From Xanthobacter autotrophicus (GTDB lineage: Bacteria > Pseudomonadota > Alphaproteobacteria > Rhizobiales > Xanthobacteraceae): a stretch of DNA of 64,000 nt. Of this stretch, positions 48,621 to 57,524 are shown piece by piece. Positions within the stretch are counted from its first letter, which is position 1, and every line of letters starts with the position of its first letter. Position numbers and translations under genes: made by a program. The notes under the pieces are model-generated. The model made no database searches, was not told the DNA's origin, and saw nothing but the letters and a program-made list of their open reading frames with translations. The DNA is taken from contig NZ_VAUP01000037.1 of the NCBI RefSeq assembly GCF_005871085.1, forward strand, positions 186,001 through 250,000, given 5' to 3'.

Positions 48621-51600
48621 TCACGCCGAGGTGAGACCGAGCCGCGCCAGAGCCGCCTCCAAACGGGCGGATTCGAGCCGGAAAACGCGAGGACCCGACG
48701 TATAGACCAGCCGCGCCTCGAACATGCGCCCGGCGAACACCTGCGACAGAAGAGCGCCATAGACGGCAAGCTGCGCCACATAAGCCTCGGCCACGTCTTC
48801 CGGCCGCCCGGGCGGGGCACGGTCAGTCTTGAAGTCGACGACGATCAGGCGGTCGGGCGTCAACACCAGCCGGTCGATGCGGCCCGACACGTGGAAATCC
48901 GCACCCTCCCGCGCCTTCAGACGGCCGATGACCGGCACCTCCGCCCGGCTTCCGGCGCCGAACAGATCCGCGAGCGGCGCATGGCCGAGGACGCCGAGGG
49001 CTTCCTCCAGCACCTCCTGATGGATCTCGTCCGCCACCTTGTCCGCCGCGTGCCGCAGCAGGCGCAGGCCGGCCGCCGCGTGCTCGGGCGACGGCAAGTC
49101 GGGAAGGCCGGCGAGGAGGCGATGGACCAGATCGCCCCGCACCAGGGGCGAGAGCGCCGTCTCGGGCGCCGGCGTGCGCAAAGGCGAGGGGCCGGCGGCT
49201 TCGGTCTTCGAGGGCCGCAGCAGGCGCGGCGCGGCTTCCGGGGGCGGCGGATTGGGGAAGGTGGGAAGAGCTGTCTCTTCCCCAGCCACACAAGAGGCCG
49301 CCGCCGGCCCCGCCACCGCAAGGCCCGGTCCCCTGTTCCAACGCAGTACCTTGCCCGCGAAGCCGAGGGCGTCCTGCTCGTCCGCTTCCGGCGCGAGGGC
49401 GGCGCGCACCAGCTCGTACCAGCAGCCCTCCGGACGGGCATGGGCCTTGTCCTTGGCCGGTGCGCGGGTCTCCGCGCCGCAGACGATCACAGCATCCTCG
49501 GCGCGGGTGAGGGCCACATAGAGCAGGCGCCGGTGCTCCTCCAGTTCGCGGGCGGCGGCGGCGGCGCGGGCGGTGGCGAGGCGTTCGGGATCCTCCGCCT
49601 TGCGCGGGGCCAGCACCGGCACCTCGCCCTCCGCCCCCGGCACGCAGATGAGGCCACCGGCGGAGCGGGCCTTCGGCATGTCCACCGTGTCGGCGAGGAT
49701 GACGATGGGCGCCTCAAGGCCCTTGGCGCCATGCACGGTCATCACCCGCACCTCGTTGCGGCCGCTCTCCATGTCGCGCTTGGTCTCGGCACCGCCCCGG
49801 CGCAGATAGGCGAGGAAGCCGGCAAGGCTGGCCGGTTCGTTGGATTCATAGGCGCGGGCCAGCACCATGAATTCGTCCAGCACGTCGGCCGCCTCGGGGC
49901 CGAGCCGGGCCAGCATGGCGCGCCGACCGCCGTCGCGGCCCAGCACGCGGGCGTAGAAATCGAACGGCCGCAGCAAAGTCGCCTCCCCGCGCCATGCAGC
50001 GAGCCGCGCCCACGCGGCGGCGTGGCGGGGATCGGCCGCCGCCTTGAGCGCGTCCACCAGCCGTCCGCCCCGGCCGGGACACAGGGCGAGGAGATCCTCG
50101 TCGGTGAGGCCGAACAGCGGGCTCTTGAGCAAAGCCGCCAGCGCCAGATCGTCGTCGGGGGAAACCAGCGCGTCGCCCAGCGCCATCAGGTCGAGGGCGG
50201 CGATGTGCTCGGCCACCACCAGGCGGTCGGCGCCCGCCACCTCCACCTGGGCGTCCTTCAGCTCCTTGAGCGCGCGGATGACCGCCTCAAACACCCGCCC
50301 GCGCCGGCGCACCAGCACCAGCACGTCACCCGCCCGCATGGCCCTTCCATTGCGGGAGGGAATGGCAAGGCCGGTGGCGATGCCCGCCTGGATGAAGCCG
50401 GCGATGCGCTGGGCGAGCCGGCTCACCGGGTCATCCACCGGCGCCTCGTCCAGCGGGCGGCGCCAATTGTCCGGCTGGGTCGCGGGCTCCGGCGTGGTGG
50501 TGGGCCAGATCTCCACCAGCGCCGGGGCATCGGCGCGGATGGCGGCATGCACGGGGGCCACCGCGTCCAGCGTGAGGCCATCATGGGCCTCGGGGCGGGA
50601 GAAGATCTGGTCCACCGCCTCCAGCACGCCGGGCGCGGAGCGGAAGGAATGGGGCAGTTCCACCCGGCGCAGGGCCTGTGGCCCCGCCTTGCGCGCAAAG
50701 GTTGAGCGCATCTCGCCGAAAGCGCGCGGATCGGCGCCCTGGAAGGAGAAGATGGACTGCTTCTCGTCCCCCACCACGAACAGGGTGCGCGTCACGTCCT
50801 CCCGCGCACCGGCGCCGGAGAAGAAATCGTCGGCGAGGCCCTGCACCACCCGCCACTGCTGCGGGCTGGTATCCTGCGCCTCGTCCACGAGAATGTGGTC
50901 GATGCCCTGGTCCAGCTTGTACTGCACGAAGGTGGGCTGGTCGGAGAGCAGCTGGGCGGCCTTGACGATGAGGTCGTCGAAATCCAAAAGCCCGCGCGCC
51001 GCCTTCTCGGCCTCGTAACGGCGGACGGCCTCGGCCGCGAGGGTCAGCGCGGCCTCGGTGCGCTCCAGGGTGCGGGCGCCGAGCAGTTGGTCTGCGAGCA
51101 CCGCAAGGCGGTCGCGCTCATCCCGCAGCCGCGCGGCAAGGCCGGGGGCGCGGTCGGCGAAGCCCTTGGTGAAGAGGTTGCGGTCCGAGCGCGGCCCCTC
51201 CGAGCCGAAGAACACCCGCCGCCAGGCGGCAAGGCCGGACGCCATGTCTCCCGCCTCGGCGGCGGCCAGAAGATCATCGCCCCGTGTGCGGTCGGTGGCC
51301 TTGTCGGAGGCGGCCAGCTCCGCCGCCGCGCTCGCCCATTCGGAATGGGGCAGATGGGGGCTCGCCAGCATCTGCACTTCCAGATCCGCCACATTGGCAT
51401 CCGCCGGCAGATCGAGCGCCCGCGCCACCGCCGCCTTCCGCGCGCTCGGCGTGTCGCCCAGCGGCAGGATGCGGGCGCGCAAGGCGATGGCGGCCTCGAG
51501 CAGGCCGGACAGGCCGCTGTCGGACATATCTTCGGTCAACCGCGCCAGCGCCTCGCCCAGGGGCGCGTTCGGCACGCGGGTGGCCGCTACCACGAGGTCG

Positions 51601-52121
51601 GCGCGGATGCGGGCCATCAGTTCCTGCCGGCCCACCTCATCCAGTTCGCCGAAGCCGGCGGCCACGTCGGCCTCGAACGGGAAGCGGTGGAGCAGCGCGC
51701 CGCAGAAGGCGTGGATGGTCTGGATCTTCAGCCCGCCCGGCGTTTCCAGCGCGGCGGCGAACAGCCGGCGGGCGCGGGCGCGCAAAGCGGCATCGGGGGC
51801 CGAGCCCACCGTGTCGCGGATGGCGGCGTCCAACTCCCCATCGGGCAGGCGCACCCAGCGGCCGAGGATGGCCAGCACCCGGTTGGCCATGTTGGCCGCC
51901 GCCGCCTTGGTATAGGTGAGGCACAGGATGCGCCCCGGCGGCGTGCCGGCCAGCAGCAGGCGGATGACGCGGCGCGCCAGCACATGGGTCTTGCCCGAGC
52001 CGGCATTGGCCGACACCCAGGCCGAGAAGGCGGGATGGGAGGCCTCCGACTGGCGACGTGTCGCCTCGGACTTGGGCGTCGCCTCGGGGTCGCGGGCATC
52101 CAGCACGAGATCGGCGCTCAT
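48621..52121 (-). CDS. addA: Double-strand-break repair helicase/nuclease AddA
   Basis: UvrD-type helicase plus RecB-like nuclease of 1166 aa that processes DNA ends for RecA loading with AddB. Motif I is SANAGSGKTHVLARR near the N-terminus. Motif II is ILVDEAQDTSPQQW, and VMTVHGAKGLEAPIV and LLYVALTRAEDAV are helicase motifs V-VI. The C-terminal nuclease has GRIDRLVLTPDRLIVVDFKTDR. The ATG at 52121 overlaps the addB stop as ATGA, so translation is coupled. Confidence 0.96.
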   Translation of the reverse strand: MSADLVLDARDPEATPKSEATRRQSEASHPAFSAWVSANAGSGKTHVLARRVIRLLLAGTPPGRILCLTYTKAAAANMANRVLAILGRWVRLPDGELDAAIRDTVGSAPDAALRARARRLFAAALETPGGLKIQTIHAFCGALLHRFPFEADVAAGFGELDEVGRQELMARIRADLVVAATRVPNAPLGEALARLTEDMSDSGLSGLLEAAIALRARILPLGDTPSARKAAVARALDLPADANVADLEVQMLASPHLPHSEWASAAAELAASDKATDRTRGDDLLAAAEAGDMASGLAAWRRVFFGSEGPRSDRNLFTKGFADRAPGLAARLRDERDRLAVLADQLLGARTLERTEAALTLAAEAVRRYEAEKAARGLLDFDDLIVKAAQLLSDQPTFVQYKLDQGIDHILVDEAQDTSPQQWRVVQGLADDFFSGAGAREDVTRTLFVVGDEKQSIFSFQGADPRAFGEMRSTFARKAGPQALRRVELPHSFRSAPGVLEAVDQIFSRPEAHDGLTLDAVAPVHAAIRADAPALVEIWPTTTPEPATQPDNWRRPLDEAPVDDPVSRLAQRIAGFIQAGIATGLAIPSRNGRAMRAGDVLVLVRRRGRVFEAVIRALKELKDAQVEVAGADRLVVAEHIAALDLMALGDALVSPDDDLALAALLKSPLFGLTDEDLLALCPGRGGRLVDALKAAADPRHAAAWARLAAWRGEATLLRPFDFYARVLGRDGGRRAMLARLGPEAADVLDEFMVLARAYESNEPASLAGFLAYLRRGGAETKRDMESGRNEVRVMTVHGAKGLEAPIVILADTVDMPKARSAGGLICVPGAEGEVPVLAPRKAEDPERLATARAAAAARELEEHRRLLYVALTRAEDAVIVCGAETRAPAKDKAHARPEGCWYELVRAALAPEADEQDALGFAGKVLRWNRGPGLAVAGPAAASCVAGEETALPTFPNPPPPEAAPRLLRPSKTEAAGPSPLRTPAPETALSPLVRGDLVHRLLAGLPDLPSPEHAAAGLRLLRHAADKVADEIHQEVLEEALGVLGHAPLADLFGAGSRAEVPVIGRLKAREGADFHVSGRIDRLVLTPDRLIVVDFKTDRAPPGRPEDVAEAYVAQLAVYGALLSQVFAGRMFEARLVYTSGPRVFRLESARLEAALARLGLTSA

Positions 52122-55100
52122 TCGCCCTCCTCCCCGGAGAGCGCCCATTCGCGCACGCGGGCGAGATGATCATAGGTGCCGAAGGTGCCGGACCATTGCG
52201 GCGCCGCCAACGAGCGATAGCCCTGCGCCTCGTTCTCGAACGCCATGAGCAGGCTTTCGAGGCCCGCGAGCGCGGTCTCGGCAAGGTCCATGGTGTCGCG
52301 ATCCTTGACGCGGATGGGCTTTTCCTCGCCCCCCGCCGCGCCGCCCTTCAGCTCCACATAGAGCAGGTCCGCCACATCCACCGCCGGCACGTCGGGGAAG
52401 GCGCCGCGCCTGGCCATGGCCGCCTCCAGCGGCAGCTGGGGCGAGAGGGAGGCGACCTGCCGGGCGCTCGGCGCCGTGCCGGTCTTGTAGTCGAGGATAT
52501 TGAGCAGGCCGTCGCTTCGTACCTCGATGCGGTCGGCCCGCCCGGTGAGGCGGAAGGCAGCATTGCCCAGCGGGATTTCAAGGCTGCCGGAGGCTTCCGC
52601 CACCACATGGTCGAGGTGCACCCGCCGCTCCCGCTCGAAGGCGACAAGGAAGCCCGCCGCCCGCTCGAACCGCGCCCACCACAACGCATGCTCGGCGGGG
52701 AAGGCCTTCAGCGGGGCGAAGGCCCGCCGGCCTTCCTCCAGCAGCTGTTCCAGCGCATCGGGCGGCAGCTTGCGGGGATGCGCCTGGGTGAAGCGGCCGA
52801 CGGCCTCGTGCAGGGCCGATCCGCGCTCCGCCCCGCCGGGGGCGGCGTCCAGCGGATCGAGCGGGATGAGGCCCAGCACGTGGCGGGCATAGATGGAATA
52901 GGGATCGCGCAGGAAGGTCTCCACCTCCGTCACTGACAGCCGACGGGGGCGCAGCGCCAGGGGCGGGGCCGGGGCCGGGCGGATGGCCCGGGGCAAGGCG
53001 GGGGCATCGTCCAGCCGGCGCGCGGCTTGGACCCAGCGGGCGCCGCGGGCGCGGGCGGCAATCCACTCCGCCTCGCCCGCCACCGTCTTCAGTCGCTGCA
53101 CGAAGCGCGAGGGCACGCTCTGGGTGCCGCCCACCTTGGCGGCGAAGGTCAGCACTACCTCGGCGGCGCCGAAGCCCTGGGCGAAATCGTGGGCGGACAG
53201 GCCGATCCGCCGCTCCGGCAAATCCAAGCCCAGATCGCCGCGCATAGGCCGGCTGAGCCATGGGTCGGTCTCGGCGATGCGCGGCCAGCTACCCTCGATG
53301 AGCGCGCCCAGCACCATGCGATCCACATGGATGAGGCGGGCCTCCAGCGGGCCGAGGATGCGGATGCGCGCATGGGGCTCGGCGCGCGGGCGCACCATGG
53401 CATCGGCGAACAGGGCGCCGGCCGCATCCGCATAGGCGGAGAGGTCGAGGGCGGGGCCATCGCCCGCCGCCCCGTCCAGCGTCTCGAAGGTGCGGGCAAG
53501 CGCTGCTTCCGCCGCATCCTCCGCGTCGAGATCGAGGGGGCCGGCGGTCTCCACCCACGCGGCGCGGTGGGCGGCGACGAGCGCCGAGAGCGGCGCTGCA
53601 CCCCGTTGCGCGCCGAGGGTGAGCAGCGGGCCGAGCGCCCGGTCCAGCCGGTCCACCAGATCGCGGGCGTGGTTGAGCGCCCCCTCCCCCATGCGCCGGC
53701 GGGGATCGGCGCCGCGATAATCCTCCCGGTCGAAGGCGGCGATGGCATCCCTCAAGCCGTCGATGCCGGCGCGCGGGCGCGGTCCGCGTAAGGCCACCAG
53801 CTCCAGCGCCGCCACCGCATCCGCCTTCGCCTCGGGTGTCAGCCCGAATTGCGCCAGAGGATGGGTGAGCAGCGCGAACAGCGGCACCGGTGCCAGGTCC
53901 TCCGCCGCCGCCACCACCAGCAGGCCGGCGAGCCGTCCGGCGGGACTGTCGGCCAGCGGCGTGCCGGCGGAATCGTCCAGCGCCACGCCGAAGCGCGCCA
54001 TCTCCGCCGCCACCCGGCGCGCGAGATCGCGATCGGGGGTGACGAGAGCGGCGGTCTCGCCCTCCCGCTCCAGGCTGTCGCGCAACAGCAAAGCGATGGC
54101 GAGGGCTTCCGCGCGCGGGTCGTCCGCCTCCACCACGCTGATGCCGGCCATAGCGGTGCCCAGCGCCGCCGGCGGCAGGCGATCGGAAAGGCTGGCCCAC
54201 AGGTCGGAGGTCTCGGCCTGCCGCATGGTCTCGCTCATCAGCCGCTCGCGGCCGAACGGGGCGGGCGCGGCCAGCGGCAGCACGTCGCCGCGCGCCACGC
54301 CGAGGCGCGGCAGCAGCCGGGCAAGGCCATATTGGGGATGGTCCGGCGCCGCGTCCCGCCCGTCGGTGATGCGGGCGAAGGAGGCGGCGTCGAGATCCTG
54401 GTCGAGGCCCGGCAGCACCACGGCGCCCTTGGGCAGGCCGGCGATGGCGGCCAGAAGCCGGGCGGTGGCCGGCATGGAGCCGGTGGAGCCCGCCGCGATT
54501 ACCGGGCCGGCATCGCGCCCCAGGGCGGCGAGGCGGCGGGCTTCCGCATCCATCAGCGCGTCGCGGCGGGCGGCCGGCTCCACCAGTCCGGCGATGTCCA
54601 GATAGTCGGTGAAGGCGCGCCGGGCGATGCGCACGAAATCCAGCCCCACGCGGAAATAGCGGTCCAGTTCCTCCGGCACGAGGCCGTCGAGGCCGTCCAC
54701 GGTCAGCCCCGCCGTGGTGAGGTCGTCGAACAGGGCGCCGAGGGCATCGGCGAGGGCGAAGGTTGCGGCGGTACCCGCGGCCACCGCCTCCCGTCCGGCT
54801 GCTTTCGCGAGGGTATCACGCCAGTGGGCGACCAGCCGGGCCAGCACGAGGCGCCGGTGCACCGGCGCGATGGCATGGGGCGCGGCCAGCACCGGGGCAT
54901 CCTCGGAGAAGGCGAGCGCGTCCTCGTCCACATCGCCCAAAGGCACGATCTTCGGCAGCAGCAGCACCGCGTTGCGGGACGCTTCCAGCAGCGCCTCGGC
55001 GAACAGGCGGCCGGCGCGGCGGGTCGGCAGGAAGACGGTGGCGCCGGCCAGCGCGAGAGGGTCCGCGCGCGGGGCGAAGCCCTCCACCAGCGTACCGTCG

Positions 55101-55165
55101 AGCAGCGCCGTCGCCAATGTCGGCAGGAACGGCGCCGAGGACGGGATGGTGAGCACGCGCGGCAC
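52118..55165 (-). CDS. addB: Double-strand-break repair protein AddB
   Basis: Partner of AddA, 1015 aa. The N-terminal half is a helicase-like fold without a visible Walker A motif. The C-terminal RecB-type nuclease has FRLTGRADRIEV and LNILDYKTGTAPS. The protein contains no Cys at all, so it cannot hold the [4Fe-4S] staple seen in Bacillus AddB. The start is GTG at 55165 with AAGGGA upstream. It follows the nucleotidyltransferase gene by 23 nt and overlaps addA by 4. Confidence 0.95.
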   Translation of the reverse strand: MPRVLTIPSSAPFLPTLATALLDGTLVEGFAPRADPLALAGATVFLPTRRAGRLFAEALLEASRNAVLLLPKIVPLGDVDEDALAFSEDAPVLAAPHAIAPVHRRLVLARLVAHWRDTLAKAAGREAVAAGTAATFALADALGALFDDLTTAGLTVDGLDGLVPEELDRYFRVGLDFVRIARRAFTDYLDIAGLVEPAARRDALMDAEARRLAALGRDAGPVIAAGSTGSMPATARLLAAIAGLPKGAVVLPGLDQDLDAASFARITDGRDAAPDHPQYGLARLLPRLGVARGDVLPLAAPAPFGRERLMSETMRQAETSDLWASLSDRLPPAALGTAMAGISVVEADDPRAEALAIALLLRDSLEREGETAALVTPDRDLARRVAAEMARFGVALDDSAGTPLADSPAGRLAGLLVVAAAEDLAPVPLFALLTHPLAQFGLTPEAKADAVAALELVALRGPRPRAGIDGLRDAIAAFDREDYRGADPRRRMGEGALNHARDLVDRLDRALGPLLTLGAQRGAAPLSALVAAHRAAWVETAGPLDLDAEDAAEAALARTFETLDGAAGDGPALDLSAYADAAGALFADAMVRPRAEPHARIRILGPLEARLIHVDRMVLGALIEGSWPRIAETDPWLSRPMRGDLGLDLPERRIGLSAHDFAQGFGAAEVVLTFAAKVGGTQSVPSRFVQRLKTVAGEAEWIAARARGARWVQAARRLDDAPALPRAIRPAPAPPLALRPRRLSVTEVETFLRDPYSIYARHVLGLIPLDPLDAAPGGAERGSALHEAVGRFTQAHPRKLPPDALEQLLEEGRRAFAPLKAFPAEHALWWARFERAAGFLVAFERERRVHLDHVVAEASGSLEIPLGNAAFRLTGRADRIEVRSDGLLNILDYKTGTAPSARQVASLSPQLPLEAAMARRGAFPDVPAVDVADLLYVELKGGAAGGEEKPIRVKDRDTMDLAETALAGLESLLMAFENEAQGYRSLAAPQWSGTFGTYDHLARVREWALSGEEGE

Positions 55166-55188
55166 GGCCGTCCCTTTCTTTCCGGACC

Positions 55189-55956
55189 TTAGTCGCTGGA
55201 CCTCTGGATCGCTTCCTCGGCGAGGGCGATGGCATCGGGCGTGCCCACATGCATCCAGATGCCGTCGAGGCGCAGGCCGAACAGGCGCTCGGCCTCGGCG
55301 GCCTTGTCGAAGATGCGGTTGAGGGAGAAGGCACCGTCCGGCGTGCCCTCGAACAGCTCCGGCTTCAGGATGGCGGCGCCGGCATAGACGAACGGCACCA
55401 CCGTGCGCTCGGCCCGGCGCGACAGCCGGCCGAGCTTGTCCATCTGGAAATCGCCCATGCCGTCATAGCCGATGGAATGGGCGGCCGAGGCGAGGAGCAG
55501 CAGCGCATCCATCCGCTCCGGATCGAAATGCTCCATCAGCCGCACCAAGTTCGGCCGCATGCCCTCGATCCAGATGGTGTCCGAATTGATGGCGAGAAAC
55601 GGATCCGGGCCCAGCAGCGGCAACGCCTTGCGCACGCCGCCGCCGGTCTCCAGCAACTGGCCGCGCTCGTCGGACAGGACGATCTGCGGCGGCCCGCCCC
55701 GGGCCGTGAGATGCGCCTCCAGCATGTCGGTGTGGTGGTGCAGGTTGACCACCGCGCGGGGGATGCCGGCATCGGCCACACGGCCGAGCACATGATCGAT
55801 GAGAGGGCGGCCGTAGACCTCCACCAGCGGCTTCGGCCGTGTGTCGGTGAGCGGACGCATGCGCGTGCCCATCCCGGCGGCGAGCACCATGGCGGTGGAA
55901 ATCCGGTTGTCGGAAATCTGGGCCGTCGAATGCCCGGCCTGTCCCTTGTCCGTCAC
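55189..55956 (-). CDS. Nucleotidyltransferase, MurU-like
   Basis: Sugar-phosphate nucleotidyltransferase of 255 aa. The motif AMVLAAGMGTRMRPLTDTRPKPLVEV (Mg/NTP binding) lies near the N-terminus, with LINSDTIW-type AINSDTIWIEG and GIWMHVGTPDAI later. MurU makes UDP-MurNAc from MurNAc-1-phosphate in peptidoglycan recycling. The fused kinase encoded just upstream would supply the phosphate sugar. The start is taken as GTG at 55956, giving a GTGA overlap with the upstream stop; a later start is possible. The MurU role rests mainly on context. Confidence 0.85.
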   Translation of the reverse strand: MTDKGQAGHSTAQISDNRISTAMVLAAGMGTRMRPLTDTRPKPLVEVYGRPLIDHVLGRVADAGIPRAVVNLHHHTDMLEAHLTARGGPPQIVLSDERGQLLETGGGVRKALPLLGPDPFLAINSDTIWIEGMRPNLVRLMEHFDPERMDALLLLASAAHSIGYDGMGDFQMDKLGRLSRRAERTVVPFVYAGAAILKPELFEGTPDGAFSLNRIFDKAAEAERLFGLRLDGIWMHVGTPDAIALAEEAIQRSSD

Positions 55957-57524
55957 GCGGCGAAATCCTTGGATGGCAGCACCGCCTCGTACCACGACCG
56001 GAGCGAGCCGAGATCCTGGTGGCTGAGGCAGCGGGCAAGATGGCGGCGGATGCGCGACAGGTGGCGCAGGTAATGCGGCTTGCCGTCGCGATCATTCAGC
56101 CGGGTGAAGATGCCGAGGATCTTGGAGGCCCGCTGCGCGCCCATGAGCGCATAGGATCGCGCGAAGCCGCGCACGTCGAAGGTGGGGTCGGCCTCGCGCC
56201 GCAGCTTCACGTAGTGGCTCACCAGTTGCAGTTCCAGCCCTTCCGGCACGTCCACCCGCGCGTCCTGCGCCAGCGAGACCACGTCATAGGCGGCCGGGCC
56301 CATCACCGCATCCTGAAAATCGATCAGGCCCACCTTGCGCAGCCCCTCCCGCTCCGGCAGCCAGATGAGGTTGGGGGAATGATAGTCGCGCAGCACCCAG
56401 GTGGGCGGCTCGGCCAGCACGGGGTTGAGCGCGCTGCGCCAGAGCAGGTGGAATTCCTCGCGCACCACCCCGTCCAGCCGGATGCCGCGGGCCGGCAGGT
56501 ACCAGTCCAGCATCAGGTCGATCTCGGTGAGCATGGCCGCCACGTCATAGGCGGGCAGCGCCCGTTCCACCCGTGGCGCCACATTCAGCGTGCGCGGCAG
56601 GTTGCGGGTGTGGAGGGCGGCCAGCACCTCCATGGCCGCATGGTAGCGCTCGGGAACCGGCGCGGCCGGCGAACCGGCGACGACGCCCTCGCGCCCCAGG
56701 TCCTCCAGCACGAGGAGGCCCGCATCGAGGTCGGCGGAATACAGCAGCGGCGCCGACAGGCCCTGCGCCAGCAAGGCCCTGTCCATGGCGACGAAGGGCT
56801 TCACATCCTCCGCCAGATGCACCAGCTGGCTATAGGGCAGGCCCCGGCGCAGGGGCGGCCCGTCCGGCTGGCGCGGCGCATTCATCAGGATCGCCGAGCG
56901 GCCCGGCGCCACGAGGCGGGTATAGGAGCGGCTGGAGGCATCGCCCTGCAGGAACACCCGCTCGGCGGCGGCGAACCCGCTCTGCTCGATCAAGCCGTCG
57001 GCGATCTGGAAGCGGTCGAGCCGGGCGCCGACGCTGCCATGTCCGGTGAGGATCGCCACCCGCGCCTCCGGCCCCAGCCCGGCGCCGAAATCGGTGCCGG
57101 CGGCATGGAACAGCTCCACGTCGAGGCGGTCGGTCGGCAGGCGATCGTCGGCCCGGTCCGGCCATTCCACCAGCAAAAGCGCGTTCTCGCGCAGCTCGTC
57201 CCAGCCCAACTCGTCCAGCTCGTCGGTCTCGATGATGCGGTAGAGGTCGGCGTGCACCACCCGGCCACGCGGGAAATCATAGGAGATCAGGATCGGGAAG
57301 GTGGGGCTGGGCACGTCCACGCCGGCATCTTCCGCGAAGGCGCGGATGAGGGCGCGGGCGAACTCGGTCTTGCCCGCACCGAGGTCGCCGGTGAGGGTTA
57401 TGGTGTCCTTCGGCCCGAACCAGGTGGAGAGCCAGCCGGCGAGGCGGGCTGTCGCCGCGAGATCCTGGAGCACGACGCGGCAGGCGACGGGCTGGCCGGC
57501 AAGGCGTTCGATGACGAGGCTCAT
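55953..57524 (-). CDS. tsaE: TsaE / aminoglycoside-phosphotransferase-type sugar kinase fusion (AmgK-like)
   Basis: Two-domain protein of 523 aa. Residues 1-150 are TsaE, the ATPase of the t6A37 tRNA-modification complex. Walker A is GDLGAGKTEF (46-55), followed by VPSPTFPI and HADLYRI. Residues about 180-520 are an APH-fold kinase with LRDYHSPN (378-385) and IDFQD (401-405). Its tail resembles AmgK, the MurNAc/GlcNAc anomeric kinase. The next gene is MurU-like, so the C-terminal half likely feeds UDP-MurNAc recycling. The ATG overlaps the divL stop (ATGA). The TsaE call is firm; the sugar substrate is inferred. Confidence 0.92.
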   Translation of the reverse strand: MSLVIERLAGQPVACRVVLQDLAATARLAGWLSTWFGPKDTITLTGDLGAGKTEFARALIRAFAEDAGVDVPSPTFPILISYDFPRGRVVHADLYRIIETDELDELGWDELRENALLLVEWPDRADDRLPTDRLDVELFHAAGTDFGAGLGPEARVAILTGHGSVGARLDRFQIADGLIEQSGFAAAERVFLQGDASSRSYTRLVAPGRSAILMNAPRQPDGPPLRRGLPYSQLVHLAEDVKPFVAMDRALLAQGLSAPLLYSADLDAGLLVLEDLGREGVVAGSPAAPVPERYHAAMEVLAALHTRNLPRTLNVAPRVERALPAYDVAAMLTEIDLMLDWYLPARGIRLDGVVREEFHLLWRSALNPVLAEPPTWVLRDYHSPNLIWLPEREGLRKVGLIDFQDAVMGPAAYDVVSLAQDARVDVPEGLELQLVSHYVKLRREADPTFDVRGFARSYALMGAQRASKILGIFTRLNDRDGKPHYLRHLSRIRRHLARCLSHQDLGSLRSWYEAVLPSKDFAA

